64,000 nt of DNA. It comes from CAZUNB01 sp044227985 (lineage in GTDB: Bacteria; Patescibacteriota; Saccharimonadia; Saccharimonadales; JAGPDM01). A program made the translations under genes and the position numbers. A model generated the notes under the pieces. That model was not told where the DNA came from. It saw nothing but the letters and a program-made list of their open reading frames with translations, and did not search any database. Positions within the stretch are counted from its first letter, which is position 1. Each line of letters opens with the position of its first letter. Where the stretch lies: positions 1-64,000 of the forward strand of contig JBGAVT010000001.1 in the NCBI GenBank assembly GCA_044227985.1, given 5' to 3'. Shown here in pieces: positions 1 through 8,432 of the stretch.

Positions 1-77
1 AGGCGGTCAGTATTAGGGCTGCTAGGATGCCGATTACTACTATGACTATTAGTAGTTCTATTATTGTGAAACCAGAT
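1..77. repeat. 77-bp identical direct repeat, copy 1 (pilin signal helix)
   Basis: Base-for-base identical to 717-793. It encodes the pilin signal helix. The flanks diverge at once on the 3' side of both copies (g versus t after the shared block). Copy 1 is cut by the window edge, so the repeat may be longer. Confidence 0.9.
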
Positions 78-100
78 GTAGCTTTTTTCCTCAGGGTCAC
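1..100 (-). CDS. Type IV pilin-like protein, N-terminal part (runs off the window)
   Basis: Only about 33 codons are inside the window. I place the start at a GTG (98-100) whose last bases overlap the TGA stop of the preceding pilin as GTGA, which suggests translational coupling. The reading begins VTLRKKATSG and continues with a class III signal sequence, G|FTIIELL, with Glu at +5 followed by a hydrophobic helix. Prepilin peptidase would cut before Phe. Positions 1-77 are identical in DNA to 717-793 of the neighbouring pilin. The globular domain is outside the window, so whether it is a major or minor pilin cannot be told. Confidence 0.85.
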   Translation of the reverse strand, partial: MTLRKKATSGFTIIELLIVIVVIGILAALILTA

Positions 101-819
101 GGCTGGACTACTGAATCAGCTAGTAGTACGACACATGCTGTATTCTTATCATCTTGAAGAGTGTATTTAGGATTAGTGGACACGTCAAAGTTTCCTCCCA
201 TATCAAGTAGAGCCATAGTTCTACCACCCACACATTCAGCTTTAGGCTCATCAAGTGCATAAATAATGAAAGAAAAACCAACATTTTCATTTGGACCAGA
301 AGAATCCAAGGTTATACTTCCTGAATCCGGACCAGGAGAAGAGTTTGGATACTGATATATATATGCGACACCCGTTATTGTCAGACTAAAGTTACTTCCT
401 GGATCAACGACGATTGGTACGTCATGTGGAGAGATATTCGGTGGGTTAGCACCAACGTACGGTTTCATTAGTGCGTGAAATGAATTGAGCTCGACTGCTG
501 GTGCATTGCTAGAGGCACAGTATTGGGCATAACCGGTTCCAAGACAAGCTCCACCGTTGTTTACATTATTCGGAAGGGCGCTGATTTCATTTTGATCGAG
601 GTCTTCTTGCCTAGGATAATGTCCATTATCAACTTTATAGGCTAGAAGTGCCTTAGAATACTGCTGAACAATGTTCTTTGTGACTGATGCTTGAGCTTTA
701 CCTTGAATGTTACCGTAGGCGGTCAGTATTAGGGCTGCTAGGATGCCGATTACTACTATGACTATTAGTAGTTCTATTATTGTGAAACCAGATTGATGTT
801 TTGCGCGCCCGACCCGCAT
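97..819 (-). CDS. Type IV pilin / pseudopilin-like protein
   Basis: 240 aa. Short basic leader, then SG|FTIIELLIVIV, the prepilin peptidase site with the conserved Glu5 and N-terminal assembly helix (residues about 11-35). The C-terminal domain carries two cysteine pairs (GGACLGTGYAQYC near residue 90-100; AEC...TAC near the end) that could form disulfides after export. It should be assembled into a surface filament by a type IV pilus or secretion machine encoded elsewhere. It overlaps the next pilin by 4 nt (GTGA), so the two are co-translated. Beyond the N-terminus I do not recognise the family. Confidence 0.9.
   Translation of the reverse strand: MRVGRAKHQSGFTIIELLIVIVVIGILAALILTAYGNIQGKAQASVTKNIVQQYSKALLAYKVDNGHYPRQEDLDQNEISALPNNVNNGGACLGTGYAQYCASSNAPAVELNSFHALMKPYVGANPPNISPHDVPIVVDPGSNFSLTITGVAYIYQYPNSSPGPDSGSITLDSSGPNENVGFSFIIYALDEPKAECVGGRTMALLDMGGNFDVSTNPKYTLQDDKNTACVVLLADSVVQP
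717..793. repeat. 77-bp identical direct repeat, copy 2 (pilin signal helix)
   Basis: Partner of 1-77. Third-codon positions are also identical, which means recent duplication or gene conversion and not only protein-level constraint. Confidence 0.9.
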
Positions 820-904
820 GTATATTTCTCTTTTTACTGTTAATGGTTATTGTAGCTTATAAAACAACGTACAGTCAATGATTCACTGTCGTCATTGAAA
901 CGCC

Positions 905-3760
905 TTAATTAGGTGAATGAACCTCCGGTGACCATTTATCGAGCAGTGGATTCAATAGCTTCATAATTACAAACAACCCAACAGATAAGCCACTAATCTG
1001 CAGCCAAGCAATCCCACTAATCGGCACAAGACCAAAGATGGCAGCTACAGGTGGGATGTACATAACGAAGAGTGCCAACAAAATCGATCCAGCAATCGAA
1101 ACGCTTAACCAAGGGTTAGAGAACCATGGGATATCATAGTCGGTTCGAATATCAACGAGGCGGACCATTTCGAAGATAATCATACCAATAAAGACTACGG
1201 AAACTGCCTCAGTCTGGTTGGTCGTCTGTACCGTCTCGTACAACCAAATTAACGCCACACTCATCAGAACGCCAAAAATTCCTATTTCTGCCCAGATACG
1301 TTTATTCAGAATTTCTCCCTGGAAGTGATTTGGTTTGTAGCGCATTATGCCCGCTTCGGCAGGATCACTACCAAGAGCAATTGAAGGTAGCCCATCAGTC
1401 ACGATATTGATAAATAATAATTGGGCAGCGGTCAACAAGAGATCTTGATAGATAACAACACCCATTAATATCGTAATAACTTCTGCCATATTGGCACTTA
1501 AAAGATTGTTAACAAACTTCCGCACGTTATCAAAAATACCTCGCCCCTCTTCGATAGCTTTAATAATCGTTAGGAATTGGTCATCAAGCAGGATCATATC
1601 GGCAGCTTCCTTTGCAGCATCGGTGCCGGTAATACCCATAGCTATACCGATGTCAGCAGCCTTGATAGCTGGTGCGTCATTAACACCATCGCCTGTCATC
1701 GCCACCTGGTGACCTCGTTTTTTTAGTGCCTGAACGATGCGAATTTTATGCTCCGGATTAACACGGGCATAAACGCTGACCGATTCTATCTCTTTATTAA
1801 ATTGTTTATCACTTAATTTATCGAGATCAGTTCCAGACATTGCTTTACCAATTATCCCGATTTCACTAGCAATAGCTTTAGCGGTCTCTATGAAATCACC
1901 GGTAATCATTACGACACGCATGCCTGCCTCTGCCTGTACACGACGAACTACTTCGACAACTTCTTGTCGCGGTGGGTCCATCATGCCTTGTAGTCCAAGA
2001 AAAATTAGCCCCTCCTCGACATCATCAGTCTTCGGACGACCAGTTGTCTGTTTATATGCAAAGCCCAATACGCGCAAGGCTTCAGAAGCCAACTTAGTAT
2101 TTGCCTGAGCTATTTCTGCTCGCTTAGCATTAGTTAGAGCAATCTTCTTGCCCTTCTCTAGATAATGAGTACAAACTGCCAGAACCATCTCAGGGGCGCC
2201 TTTACTAGCAACAACGTAGCCTTTTACATCACGGTGAACTGTCGACATTAGTTTACGATCACTACTAAACGGCACTTCATCAATTCGCTTCAGATTAGCC
2301 TTTATCCCGTGTTTAGCGGCACTTACTAGCAAAGCTGCCTCGGTCGGATCGCCCAAAATTTTGTCGTGCAACTTTAATTCTGCATTATTACAAAGTGCAC
2401 CGATCAAAAGCATCTGAGCTACATCAGCATTGGTAGTTTTCTGGCCATCGCGAGTAACTTCACCTTTTATACTATATCCACTTCCTGAAACATCATAAAC
2501 ATCATTAGCTTGCCAAATCGAGCGAACTGTCATTTCGCCTTTTGTTAATGTTCCAGTCTTGTCGCTACAAATCACATCAGTGCTGCCAAGAGCTTCAACT
2601 GCACTAAGCTTACGAACTAGCGCCTTTTTTGCTGCCATACGACGAGCGCCAAGGGCTAAGCTAATTCGGACCACAAAGGCTAGACCTTCTGGAATCGCTG
2701 CTACTGCGAGTGCAACTGCAGCAGTAAATGCAAAAATAATTCGAGCAGAAACAGCAATCTCGGCTATCTCTTTATCAAGGAAAAAAATGGCTACAAAAAC
2801 TACAGCGCATATTGATAAGACCCCTATTCCTATCTGCTTACCGAGACCATCAAGCTTCTTCTGCATCGGTGTTAATTCTTGTTCGATGTTGTTGACAAGA
2901 TCAGCAATTTTACCAAGTTCAGTATTATGTGCGGTAGCAACTACGACACCAATTGCCGTACCACTGACAACAAATGTGCCTGAAAATGCCATGTTTATTT
3001 GATCACCAATGCTGACTGTACCATCGACTATGTTGGTTTGTTTATTAACTGAGGACGACTCTCCTGTCAGGCTTGCTTCGTTTATTTTCAACTGTCTAAT
3101 TTCAACAAGTCGGATATCAGCTGGAATTTTAGCACCTTCATCGAGTAGCACAATGTCACCGGGAACAAGCTGATCAGCATCAATCTCGATATTTTTACCA
3201 GCTCGTCGAACACGAGCTTTCTGTCCAATCAACTGGCGTAGAGCTTCAACTGTCTTCTCAGCTTTATACTCATTAAAGAAACCAACTACAGCGATAGCAA
3301 TTACGATAGCAAAAATTAATAATGCCTCGGTTGGCGAACTTTCGGCCTCAACCTCAGGATCCTCCGCCTGGTCAATAAACTCGCCAGTTTGACTTTCACA
3401 ATATGGGTCAGATTGCGGCAATGTCGCAACAGTTCCATTAATTCGACCATCAGAAATTACACAATTTTGTTGATAATATTCTGTCTTTTTATCGTCGACT
3501 AATACAGTGGTGTGATTGCCAAAGTAGTGCAATCCAAGTGAGACAAAAGCAGCGACCAAAAGTACTAATATCAATATATCTTTGAATTGATTAAAGAACA
3601 AAACAACTGATGATATTTGTTTTGCTTGATTAAGTTGGTTTGGTCCAAACTCTTTTTGACGTTTTAAAACTTCGTTTTTGCTCAACCCGTGCTCAACTGA
3701 AGAACCTAATTCACTAACCACTGCCTCGGCGCCCATAGAATAAAATGTTTTGTTGTTCAT
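905..3760 (-). CDS. P-type Ca2+-transporting ATPase (P2A, SERCA/PMR1-like)
   Basis: 951 aa from the ATG at 3760; an upstream in-frame extension starts inside the opposite gene's promoter and is unlikely. Visible motifs: actuator TGES (232-235), PEGL in TM4 (357-360), phosphorylation site DKTGT (400-404), KGAPE nucleotide site (520-524), GDGVNDAP hinge (690-697). The Ca2+ ligands of SERCA are matched in TM4 (PEGL), TM5 (SANMAEV) and TM6 (NIVTDG), so Ca2+ export is likely. The TM1-TM2 outer loop is about 60 residues (roughly 81-142), acidic, with Cys100 and Cys121, far longer than usual. Divergent from the His-rich protein gene. Confidence 0.93.
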   Translation of the reverse strand: MNNKTFYSMGAEAVVSELGSSVEHGLSKNEVLKRQKEFGPNQLNQAKQISSVVLFFNQFKDILILVLLVAAFVSLGLHYFGNHTTVLVDDKKTEYYQQNCVISDGRINGTVATLPQSDPYCESQTGEFIDQAEDPEVEAESSPTEALLIFAIVIAIAVVGFFNEYKAEKTVEALRQLIGQKARVRRAGKNIEIDADQLVPGDIVLLDEGAKIPADIRLVEIRQLKINEASLTGESSSVNKQTNIVDGTVSIGDQINMAFSGTFVVSGTAIGVVVATAHNTELGKIADLVNNIEQELTPMQKKLDGLGKQIGIGVLSICAVVFVAIFFLDKEIAEIAVSARIIFAFTAAVALAVAAIPEGLAFVVRISLALGARRMAAKKALVRKLSAVEALGSTDVICSDKTGTLTKGEMTVRSIWQANDVYDVSGSGYSIKGEVTRDGQKTTNADVAQMLLIGALCNNAELKLHDKILGDPTEAALLVSAAKHGIKANLKRIDEVPFSSDRKLMSTVHRDVKGYVVASKGAPEMVLAVCTHYLEKGKKIALTNAKRAEIAQANTKLASEALRVLGFAYKQTTGRPKTDDVEEGLIFLGLQGMMDPPRQEVVEVVRRVQAEAGMRVVMITGDFIETAKAIASEIGIIGKAMSGTDLDKLSDKQFNKEIESVSVYARVNPEHKIRIVQALKKRGHQVAMTGDGVNDAPAIKAADIGIAMGITGTDAAKEAADMILLDDQFLTIIKAIEEGRGIFDNVRKFVNNLLSANMAEVITILMGVVIYQDLLLTAAQLLFINIVTDGLPSIALGSDPAEAGIMRYKPNHFQGEILNKRIWAEIGIFGVLMSVALIWLYETVQTTNQTEAVSVVFIGMIIFEMVRLVDIRTDYDIPWFSNPWLSVSIAGSILLALFVMYIPPVAAIFGLVPISGIAWLQISGLSVGLFVIMKLLNPLLDKWSPEVHSPN

Positions 3761-3810
3761 GATAGGTTCTATGGTATATTGAGCGTAAGCATTTTGCCAG
3801 GAAAAAATAA

Positions 3811-4842
3811 ATGAATATGATGTTATTATTTGCAGCCGACCTAGAACGAACAATTTCTGATTTGTCATTTCAGAGTGTTGGAATTGGAAGTCTTATTATC
3901 TTTTCAGCAATTATCATTGCACTATTTACTAAAGACAAATGGCCAAAATTAAATTTCCCATTGTTCGCAATCATCGCAGGAACTACTTTACTAGCTACTA
4001 TGACGCTTATTGTGTCTACAATATACCTCAATACGAAAAGCTATCAGGGTGGTCCAGTCCATTGGCACGCCGATATTGAATACTGGGCCTGTGGCAACCA
4101 AATGGAAATTCGTGATCCAACCGGCACGCTGAGCAATAAAATTGGGACCCCAACCCTGCATGAACATGATGATCAACGGATTCATCTCGAAGGTGTACCT
4201 ATTAGTGAATATGACGCTAGTTTACAGAAATTCCAGGGTGTTATTGGCGGTAAGTTAACTCCTACTGAGTTAGAATTACCGCTTAACGGTAACGCGAGTG
4301 ATTATTTTGAAGATTTTATTGACGGCGATGGTCCTACCAGCACCAATCCAGCAGCAGTCCGACCGTATATAACTGACGTTGCCGATGGCGCGCTATTAAG
4401 CATGGTTAATGGCAACAAGTGTGGAAATAGCGACCAAACTGAATTACAGGTTTTCCGATTTCGTCTTGGTGCTAACAATACCTACGTGCAACAAAAAATG
4501 GATGTCAGTAAAGATATAATAATCAGAGGTGAGAGCGAAGTCCCAGCCGGAGATTGCTACATCGTAGAATTCGATAAGGTCAAAGATTACACCGATAAAT
4601 TATGCGAGCAATATGGTGTGCGTGATCAAAAACGCTGCGAAGAATTTGGCGTTAAAGCCGATCAGCGAGATGTGTGTAAACTTAGTGATGTGACCGAGTA
4701 CAGTGAACTCGAAAGTACAAGTCTTGGCTCAACGATTGAAGAGAATGTGGCTAGCCCATTGCCAATTAAAGACACTGCTGCGCCCGAAAGTGTTCAACCG
4801 CAAACTACTCCACCACTACCAAATGGAGCACCTGATGCTTGA
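3811..4842 (+). CDS. Membrane protein with His-rich, Cys-containing exposed domain, unknown function
   Basis: 343 aa. Two predicted membrane helices (about 24-42 and 48-72), then a large domain probably outside the membrane. It carries HWHADIEYWACG and HEHDDQRIH, clusters typical of metal ligation, plus spaced cysteines (NKCGN, GDCYI, KLCEQ, KRCEE, DVCKL). The C-terminus is Pro/Thr-rich. It overlaps the ccdA-like gene by 8 bp, so both are likely made together; a metal- or thiol-handling role is my inference. An AGGA-type ribosome site precedes the start. I do not recognise a named family. Confidence 0.8.
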   Translation: MNMMLLFAADLERTISDLSFQSVGIGSLIIFSAIIIALFTKDKWPKLNFPLFAIIAGTTLLATMTLIVSTIYLNTKSYQGGPVHWHADIEYWACGNQMEIRDPTGTLSNKIGTPTLHEHDDQRIHLEGVPISEYDASLQKFQGVIGGKLTPTELELPLNGNASDYFEDFIDGDGPTSTNPAAVRPYITDVADGALLSMVNGNKCGNSDQTELQVFRFRLGANNTYVQQKMDVSKDIIIRGESEVPAGDCYIVEFDKVKDYTDKLCEQYGVRDQKRCEEFGVKADQRDVCKLSDVTEYSELESTSLGSTIEENVASPLPIKDTAAPESVQPQTTPPLPNGAPDA

Positions 4843-5542
4843 TCTACCGACAGTAACAATAGTGCTCGGCTCTGCCGCTATAGACTCAATCAATCCTTGT
4901 GCTATTGGGGTTTTGATTCTAATGATCTCAGTTGTTATGAGCGGCAAAAAATCTGTTAAACGTTTGTTGCTGCTCGGAAGTGCTTATATTTTCGCTATCT
5001 TCGCGACATACCTAATTGCTGGACTTGGTCTAGTCTATTTTTTCAGTGAAATTCCGATTGTTATTGCCGAATATCTCAGTATCGCAGTCGGTGCTCTGGT
5101 CATCTTTGCTGGAGTATTAGAAATGAAAGATTATTTTTGGTACGGCAAAGGTTTTAGTCTCCATATCCCAGCTAAGGCCGCTAAGAAAATTAAAGAATTA
5201 AGCAACAGCAATACGACTACAGTTGGTGGAATTATGCTCTTGGGAGCCTTCGTAGCAGCTGTTGAGCTTCCCTGCACTGGCGCTCCATATTTAGCTATTA
5301 TCACTATTCTTCGTATCGACTTTGATATTTGGGCATTACTTTTGATGGTACTTTATAACTTCATCTTTGTTCTTCCACTAATTGTTATCCTTGTCATGGT
5401 GGCTGGTGGCGCCAAAGTTAGCAGTGTCAAAAAGTGGAAAGAAGAGAGCAAGGGTGGTATGCGACTTGCTATTGGCGTGAGTTTAATCGGACTTGGATGG
5501 TTGCTTATTTTAATTGCAAATGGAACGATAAACTTCGGATAA
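4835..5542 (+). CDS. ccdA: CcdA/DsbD-type thiol-disulfide transmembrane transporter
   Basis: 235 aa from the ATG at 4835, with GGAG (4825-4828) 6 nt upstream; an upstream in-frame extension lies inside the preceding gene and is rejected. About six membrane helices. The two family cysteines are visible in DSINPCAIG and VELPCTGAP, the redox pair that moves electrons across the membrane to outer thiol proteins. No thioredoxin domain is fused. The Cys-bearing upstream protein is the obvious candidate partner. Gene order suggests extracytoplasmic thiol or metal homeostasis, possibly linked to the respiratory module further along. Confidence 0.85.
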   Translation: MLDLPTVTIVLGSAAIDSINPCAIGVLILMISVVMSGKKSVKRLLLLGSAYIFAIFATYLIAGLGLVYFFSEIPIVIAEYLSIAVGALVIFAGVLEMKDYFWYGKGFSLHIPAKAAKKIKELSNSNTTTVGGIMLLGAFVAAVELPCTGAPYLAIITILRIDFDIWALLLMVLYNFIFVLPLIVILVMVAGGAKVSSVKKWKEESKGGMRLAIGVSLIGLGWLLILIANGTINFG

Positions 5543-5545
5543 TCT

Positions 5546-5818
5546 ATGAAAAACTTAATTGTAAAACGACGAGGACAGACAGAAACATTTGATGAACGAA
5601 AACTCTATGCGAGCGTTTATTCTGCTTGCTCTGCTCTGCGTACTCCATCTGGCGAGGCCGAGCTAGTTGCCGCAGAAGTAACTGAACGAGTTAAGCAATG
5701 GCTTGATGGTAAACACGAAGTTACATCAAATGATATTCAGCTTCGAGCGAATAAACATTTAGCTGCGCTCAATCGTGAAGCGGCCTATCTCTATAATACT
5801 CACGATACTATTAACTAA
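5546..5818 (+). CDS. Stand-alone ATP-cone domain protein
   Basis: 90 aa, almost entirely one ATP-cone: VKRRGQTETFDERKL at the N-terminus, then a helical body ending LNREAAYLYNTH. ATP-cones sense ATP/dATP in ribonucleotide reductases and NrdR. Here there is no zinc ribbon (NrdR) and no reductase. It starts 3 nt after ccdA and is probably co-transcribed. Its 3' end overlaps the convergent phosphatase gene by 4 nt. Function unknown; a nucleotide-sensing adaptor is a guess. Confidence 0.8.
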   Translation: MKNLIVKRRGQTETFDERKLYASVYSACSALRTPSGEAELVAAEVTERVKQWLDGKHEVTSNDIQLRANKHLAALNREAAYLYNTHDTIN

Positions 5819-6351
5819 ATTTTGACATAGGTCGGATCACAATTCTTTAGCCGAGGTTGTTTGGTGTCGTCTAAGTAGTGATCTGGGTCTTTGATAAGCT
5901 GCAGCATCATTCTGCCCGCCCCGCCATGTCCGACGAGCATGATATTTTGCTCTGGAATAGAACGTAATTTTTCTATGATACTTCGCCCATGAATAGCGAT
6001 TTCTTCTTTGTATCCATCAGGAAAAACGCCTGACAACATATCGTCGGACAGTTTCTGATGAGTTCCTCTCGTCCATTTACCAGTTTCTAACTCAATTAGA
6101 TTCAAATCAATCTGAATTTTTGAGATTGGATAGCCTATTTCTCGAGCGATAATCTCGGCTGTCTCTCTGGCTCTTTTTAGAGGTGAAGCGATGATGATGC
6201 CAACTTTTTTTCCATCAGCGATTACTTTTTGAGCTGCTTTTTTTGCTTGTTCACGACCAAGGCCAGTCAACTCAACATCGGTTCGACCTGCTACCCAGTC
6301 TTCCGCGTTAGCGATGCTTTCACCATGTCTGATAAAGATAACTTGTTTCAT
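5815..6351 (-). CDS. Histidine phosphatase family protein (phosphoglycerate mutase-like)
   Basis: 178 aa. The catalytic RHGES motif is at residues 8-12 (FIRHGESIANAE), with a second Arg in SPLKRARETAEII and the distal His in LVGHGGAGRMM. This is the branch-1 histidine phosphatase fold using a phosphohistidine intermediate. The substrate cannot be read from sequence; glycolytic mutases are longer (about 230-250 aa), so a sugar-phosphate or alpha-ribazole-type phosphatase is more likely. Cytosolic, no signal peptide. Confidence 0.88.
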   Translation of the reverse strand: MKQVIFIRHGESIANAEDWVAGRTDVELTGLGREQAKKAAQKVIADGKKVGIIIASPLKRARETAEIIAREIGYPISKIQIDLNLIELETGKWTRGTHQKLSDDMLSGVFPDGYKEEIAIHGRSIIEKLRSIPEQNIMLVGHGGAGRMMLQLIKDPDHYLDDTKQPRLKNCDPTYVKI

Positions 6352-6424
6352 GTTAGATGACTATTGTAGCACGCGACGTTTCTTGTTAAGCTTATGCTTG
6401 AATAACCGTAATAAGGGTGGAACT

Positions 6425-7804
6425 ATGCCAAAATCAAAAAACATGTTTGACTACGACTTAATTGTGATTGGCAGCGGAAGTGGTGGTGGTATCGCTGCTC
6501 ATATTGCCGCTAAAAAAGGTAAAAAAGTAGCAATCTTTGAAAAGCACGACGTTCTCGGTGGTGAATGCCCAAATTGGGCGTGCGTTCCAACCAAAGCTCT
6601 TCTACATGCAGCCGAAACCTATCACACAGCAAAAACTGCTTCTCAGTACGGAATATCGATTCAAAATATCTCGATCAACTATCCAAAAGTAAAAGCATGG
6701 AAAGATTTGGTTGTTAAACGAACCGGCACCGAACACGGCGACGAAAGCTTCGCTGATTCCGGCATCGCTGTTTATCACGAGAATGCGCGTTTTATCGACA
6801 AGGACACAATAACGGCAGGTGGTAAGCGGTTCCGCGCTCGTAAATTTCTGATCGCTAGTGGCACGACTAATTTTATCCCGCCAATTACTGGCTTACTCGA
6901 TACTGGTTTCCTTACTTTTTTCGATGCAATTGACCTGACTAAAGCTCCAAGGTCTATCTTTATTATCGGCGGCGGAGCAATTGGCGTTGAGTTTGCTCAT
7001 TTGTTCAATCGCTTTGATGTCAAAGTAACTTTGCTAGAGGTTGCGCCACAGCTACTAGGCCGCGAAGAGCCGGAAGCAGCTGAGCTGACTAAGGCGGTTC
7101 TTGAAAATCGTGGAGTTCGCATCATCACTGGCGGAACGATATTCTCAGTTAAGAAGAACGGCAACAAAAAGATCATCAGTTACAGCGATGGGAAAACCGC
7201 CAGTACATTATCCGTTGATGAAATCTTGGTTGCGGCTGGTAAAAAACCAAATGTTGATCTCGGACTCGAAAACGCAGGTGTAAAATATACGCCACGCGGG
7301 ATTACCACCAACCGGTTTATGCAGACAAGTAAGAAGCACATCTTTGCCGCTGGAGATGTAGTCGGACCATATCAATTCACTCATACCGCAAGTTACCAAA
7401 GCCGTTTAGCTGGGCACAATATGTTCAGTCGTGACAAAAATAAAGTGGCTGTTGATTATTCTGCAATCCCCCGCTGTATTTTCTTTAGCCCAGAGATTGC
7501 CAGTGTTGGTCTGACTGAACTAGAAGTCCAACGAGCTGGCGTTGCAACCCGGGTAGGACGCGCACCAATTTCTGTAATTGGTAGGAGTAACACTGAGAAC
7601 CAATCAACAGGCTTTGTTAAAATCGTTGCTAATAAAAAAGGCCAAATCGTTGGTGCTACGATTGTCGCACCGCGAGCTGGTGAAATGATTCACGAGCTCG
7701 GTCTAGCTATCCGAATGAAGACAACCGTCGAACAAGTCGCTAGCACAATTCATGCCTTCCCAACTTGGAGTGAAGCTATTCGTGTTGCTGCTGTAGGAAT
7801 GTAG
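6425..7804 (+). CDS. Pyridine nucleotide-disulfide oxidoreductase (dihydrolipoamide dehydrogenase / MerA-like)
   Basis: 459 aa from the ATG at 6425, preceded by AAGGGTGG. FAD site GSGSGGG (16-22), redox disulfide CPNWAC (Cys48, Cys53), NAD(P) site IGGGAIGVEFA, second FAD site FAAGDV, and a C-terminal HAFPTWSE equivalent of the HPT-E acid-base motif. The active-site spacing fits the Lpd/MerA group. No lipoyl enzyme complex or N-terminal MerA metal domain is nearby, so the substrate is open (lipoamide, metal ion or another disulfide). Cytosolic. Confidence 0.9.
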   Translation: MPKSKNMFDYDLIVIGSGSGGGIAAHIAAKKGKKVAIFEKHDVLGGECPNWACVPTKALLHAAETYHTAKTASQYGISIQNISINYPKVKAWKDLVVKRTGTEHGDESFADSGIAVYHENARFIDKDTITAGGKRFRARKFLIASGTTNFIPPITGLLDTGFLTFFDAIDLTKAPRSIFIIGGGAIGVEFAHLFNRFDVKVTLLEVAPQLLGREEPEAAELTKAVLENRGVRIITGGTIFSVKKNGNKKIISYSDGKTASTLSVDEILVAAGKKPNVDLGLENAGVKYTPRGITTNRFMQTSKKHIFAAGDVVGPYQFTHTASYQSRLAGHNMFSRDKNKVAVDYSAIPRCIFFSPEIASVGLTELEVQRAGVATRVGRAPISVIGRSNTENQSTGFVKIVANKKGQIVGATIVAPRAGEMIHELGLAIRMKTTVEQVASTIHAFPTWSEAIRVAAVGM

Positions 7805-7807
7805 ATT

Positions 7808-8257
7808 CTAGCGATACTGCTGTTGTTTTACTTCTCGATTTAACTCACGACTTGTTTGCCTGTCACTAATCGTCTGTCGTTTGTCTGTATTTTTCTTGCT
7901 TTTTCCGACACCGATTTCAATCTTGATAAACCTTCCATGAGAACCCATTGCTGTCGGCACAAGATGGCGACCATTTTGTTTGGCGGCTTTGAGTTCTTCA
8001 AGTTGCTTAGCAGTGACGAGTAGCTTTCTTGATCGAGTTTCCTCATGTGGTTGTTCGCTGGCAAACTTATAGGCGCTGATATGGGTATTAACTAGCCACA
8101 ACTCACCACCAACAATCTGCACGTAGCTTCCCTTGAGTTGAACGTGACCATTACGAGCGCTTTTCACCTCTGGCCCAGACAACATCACTCCTGCCAATAA
8201 AGTCTCTTCGATTGCATAATCGAAGTACGCTCGCTTGTTTTTAGCAATAATCTTCAT
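7808..8257 (-). CDS. smpB: SsrA-binding protein SmpB
   Basis: 149 aa. Starts NKRAYFDYAIEETLLAGV, followed by LSGPEVKSARNGHVQLKGSY and the basic C-terminal tail (KQQQYR) that inserts into the decoding centre. It carries tmRNA to stalled ribosomes for trans-translation. The tmRNA gene is not visible nearby. A TATACT -10 box (8265-8270) lies 7 nt before the ATG with no Shine-Dalgarno, predicting a leaderless mRNA divergent from the tRNA-fMet promoter. Confidence 0.96.
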   Translation of the reverse strand: MKIIAKNKRAYFDYAIEETLLAGVMLSGPEVKSARNGHVQLKGSYVQIVGGELWLVNTHISAYKFASEQPHEETRSRKLLVTAKQLEELKAAKQNGRHLVPTAMGSHGRFIKIEIGVGKSKKNTDKRQTISDRQTSRELNREVKQQQYR

Positions 8258-8276
8258 ATGCTCTAGTATACGTACT

Positions 8277-8305
8277 TTGACTGAGCTTGCATAACTTGCT
8301 ATAAT
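8277..8305 (+). promoter_or_regulatory. Promoter of the initiator tRNA gene
   Basis: TTGACT (8277-8282), 17-nt spacer, TATAAT (8300-8305). The predicted start is about 8312, some 12 nt before the tRNA. Confidence 0.75.
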
Positions 8306-8323
8306 TTAAAACTAGTTAAATAT

Positions 8324-8398
8324 CGCGGGGTGGAGCAGTGGCAGCTCGTGTGGCTCATAACCACAAGGTCGTAGGTTCGAATCCTACCCCCGCTACCA
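8324..8398 (+). tRNA. tRNA-fMet (CAT anticodon), CCA encoded
   Basis: Cloverleaf folds fully: acceptor CGCGGGG/CCCCGCT, D stem GAGC/GCTC, anticodon loop CTCATAA, T arm GTAGG-TTCGAAT-CCTAC, A73 and encoded CCA. Initiator traits: position 1 is unpaired (C1 against U72) and the D stem has A11-U24. Atypical: the mismatch is C-U where C-A is usual, and the anticodon stem has only two of the three usual G-C pairs (U29-A41). Confidence 0.93.
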
Positions 8399-8406
8399 GT
8401 AAAAAC

Positions 8407-8432
8407 GCCTCACATAATTGTGGGGCTTTTTT
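8407..8432 (+). terminator. Rho-independent terminator after tRNA-fMet
   Basis: GCCTCAC / GTGGGGC stem (one G-U), 6-nt loop, then six Ts. Confidence 0.85.
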
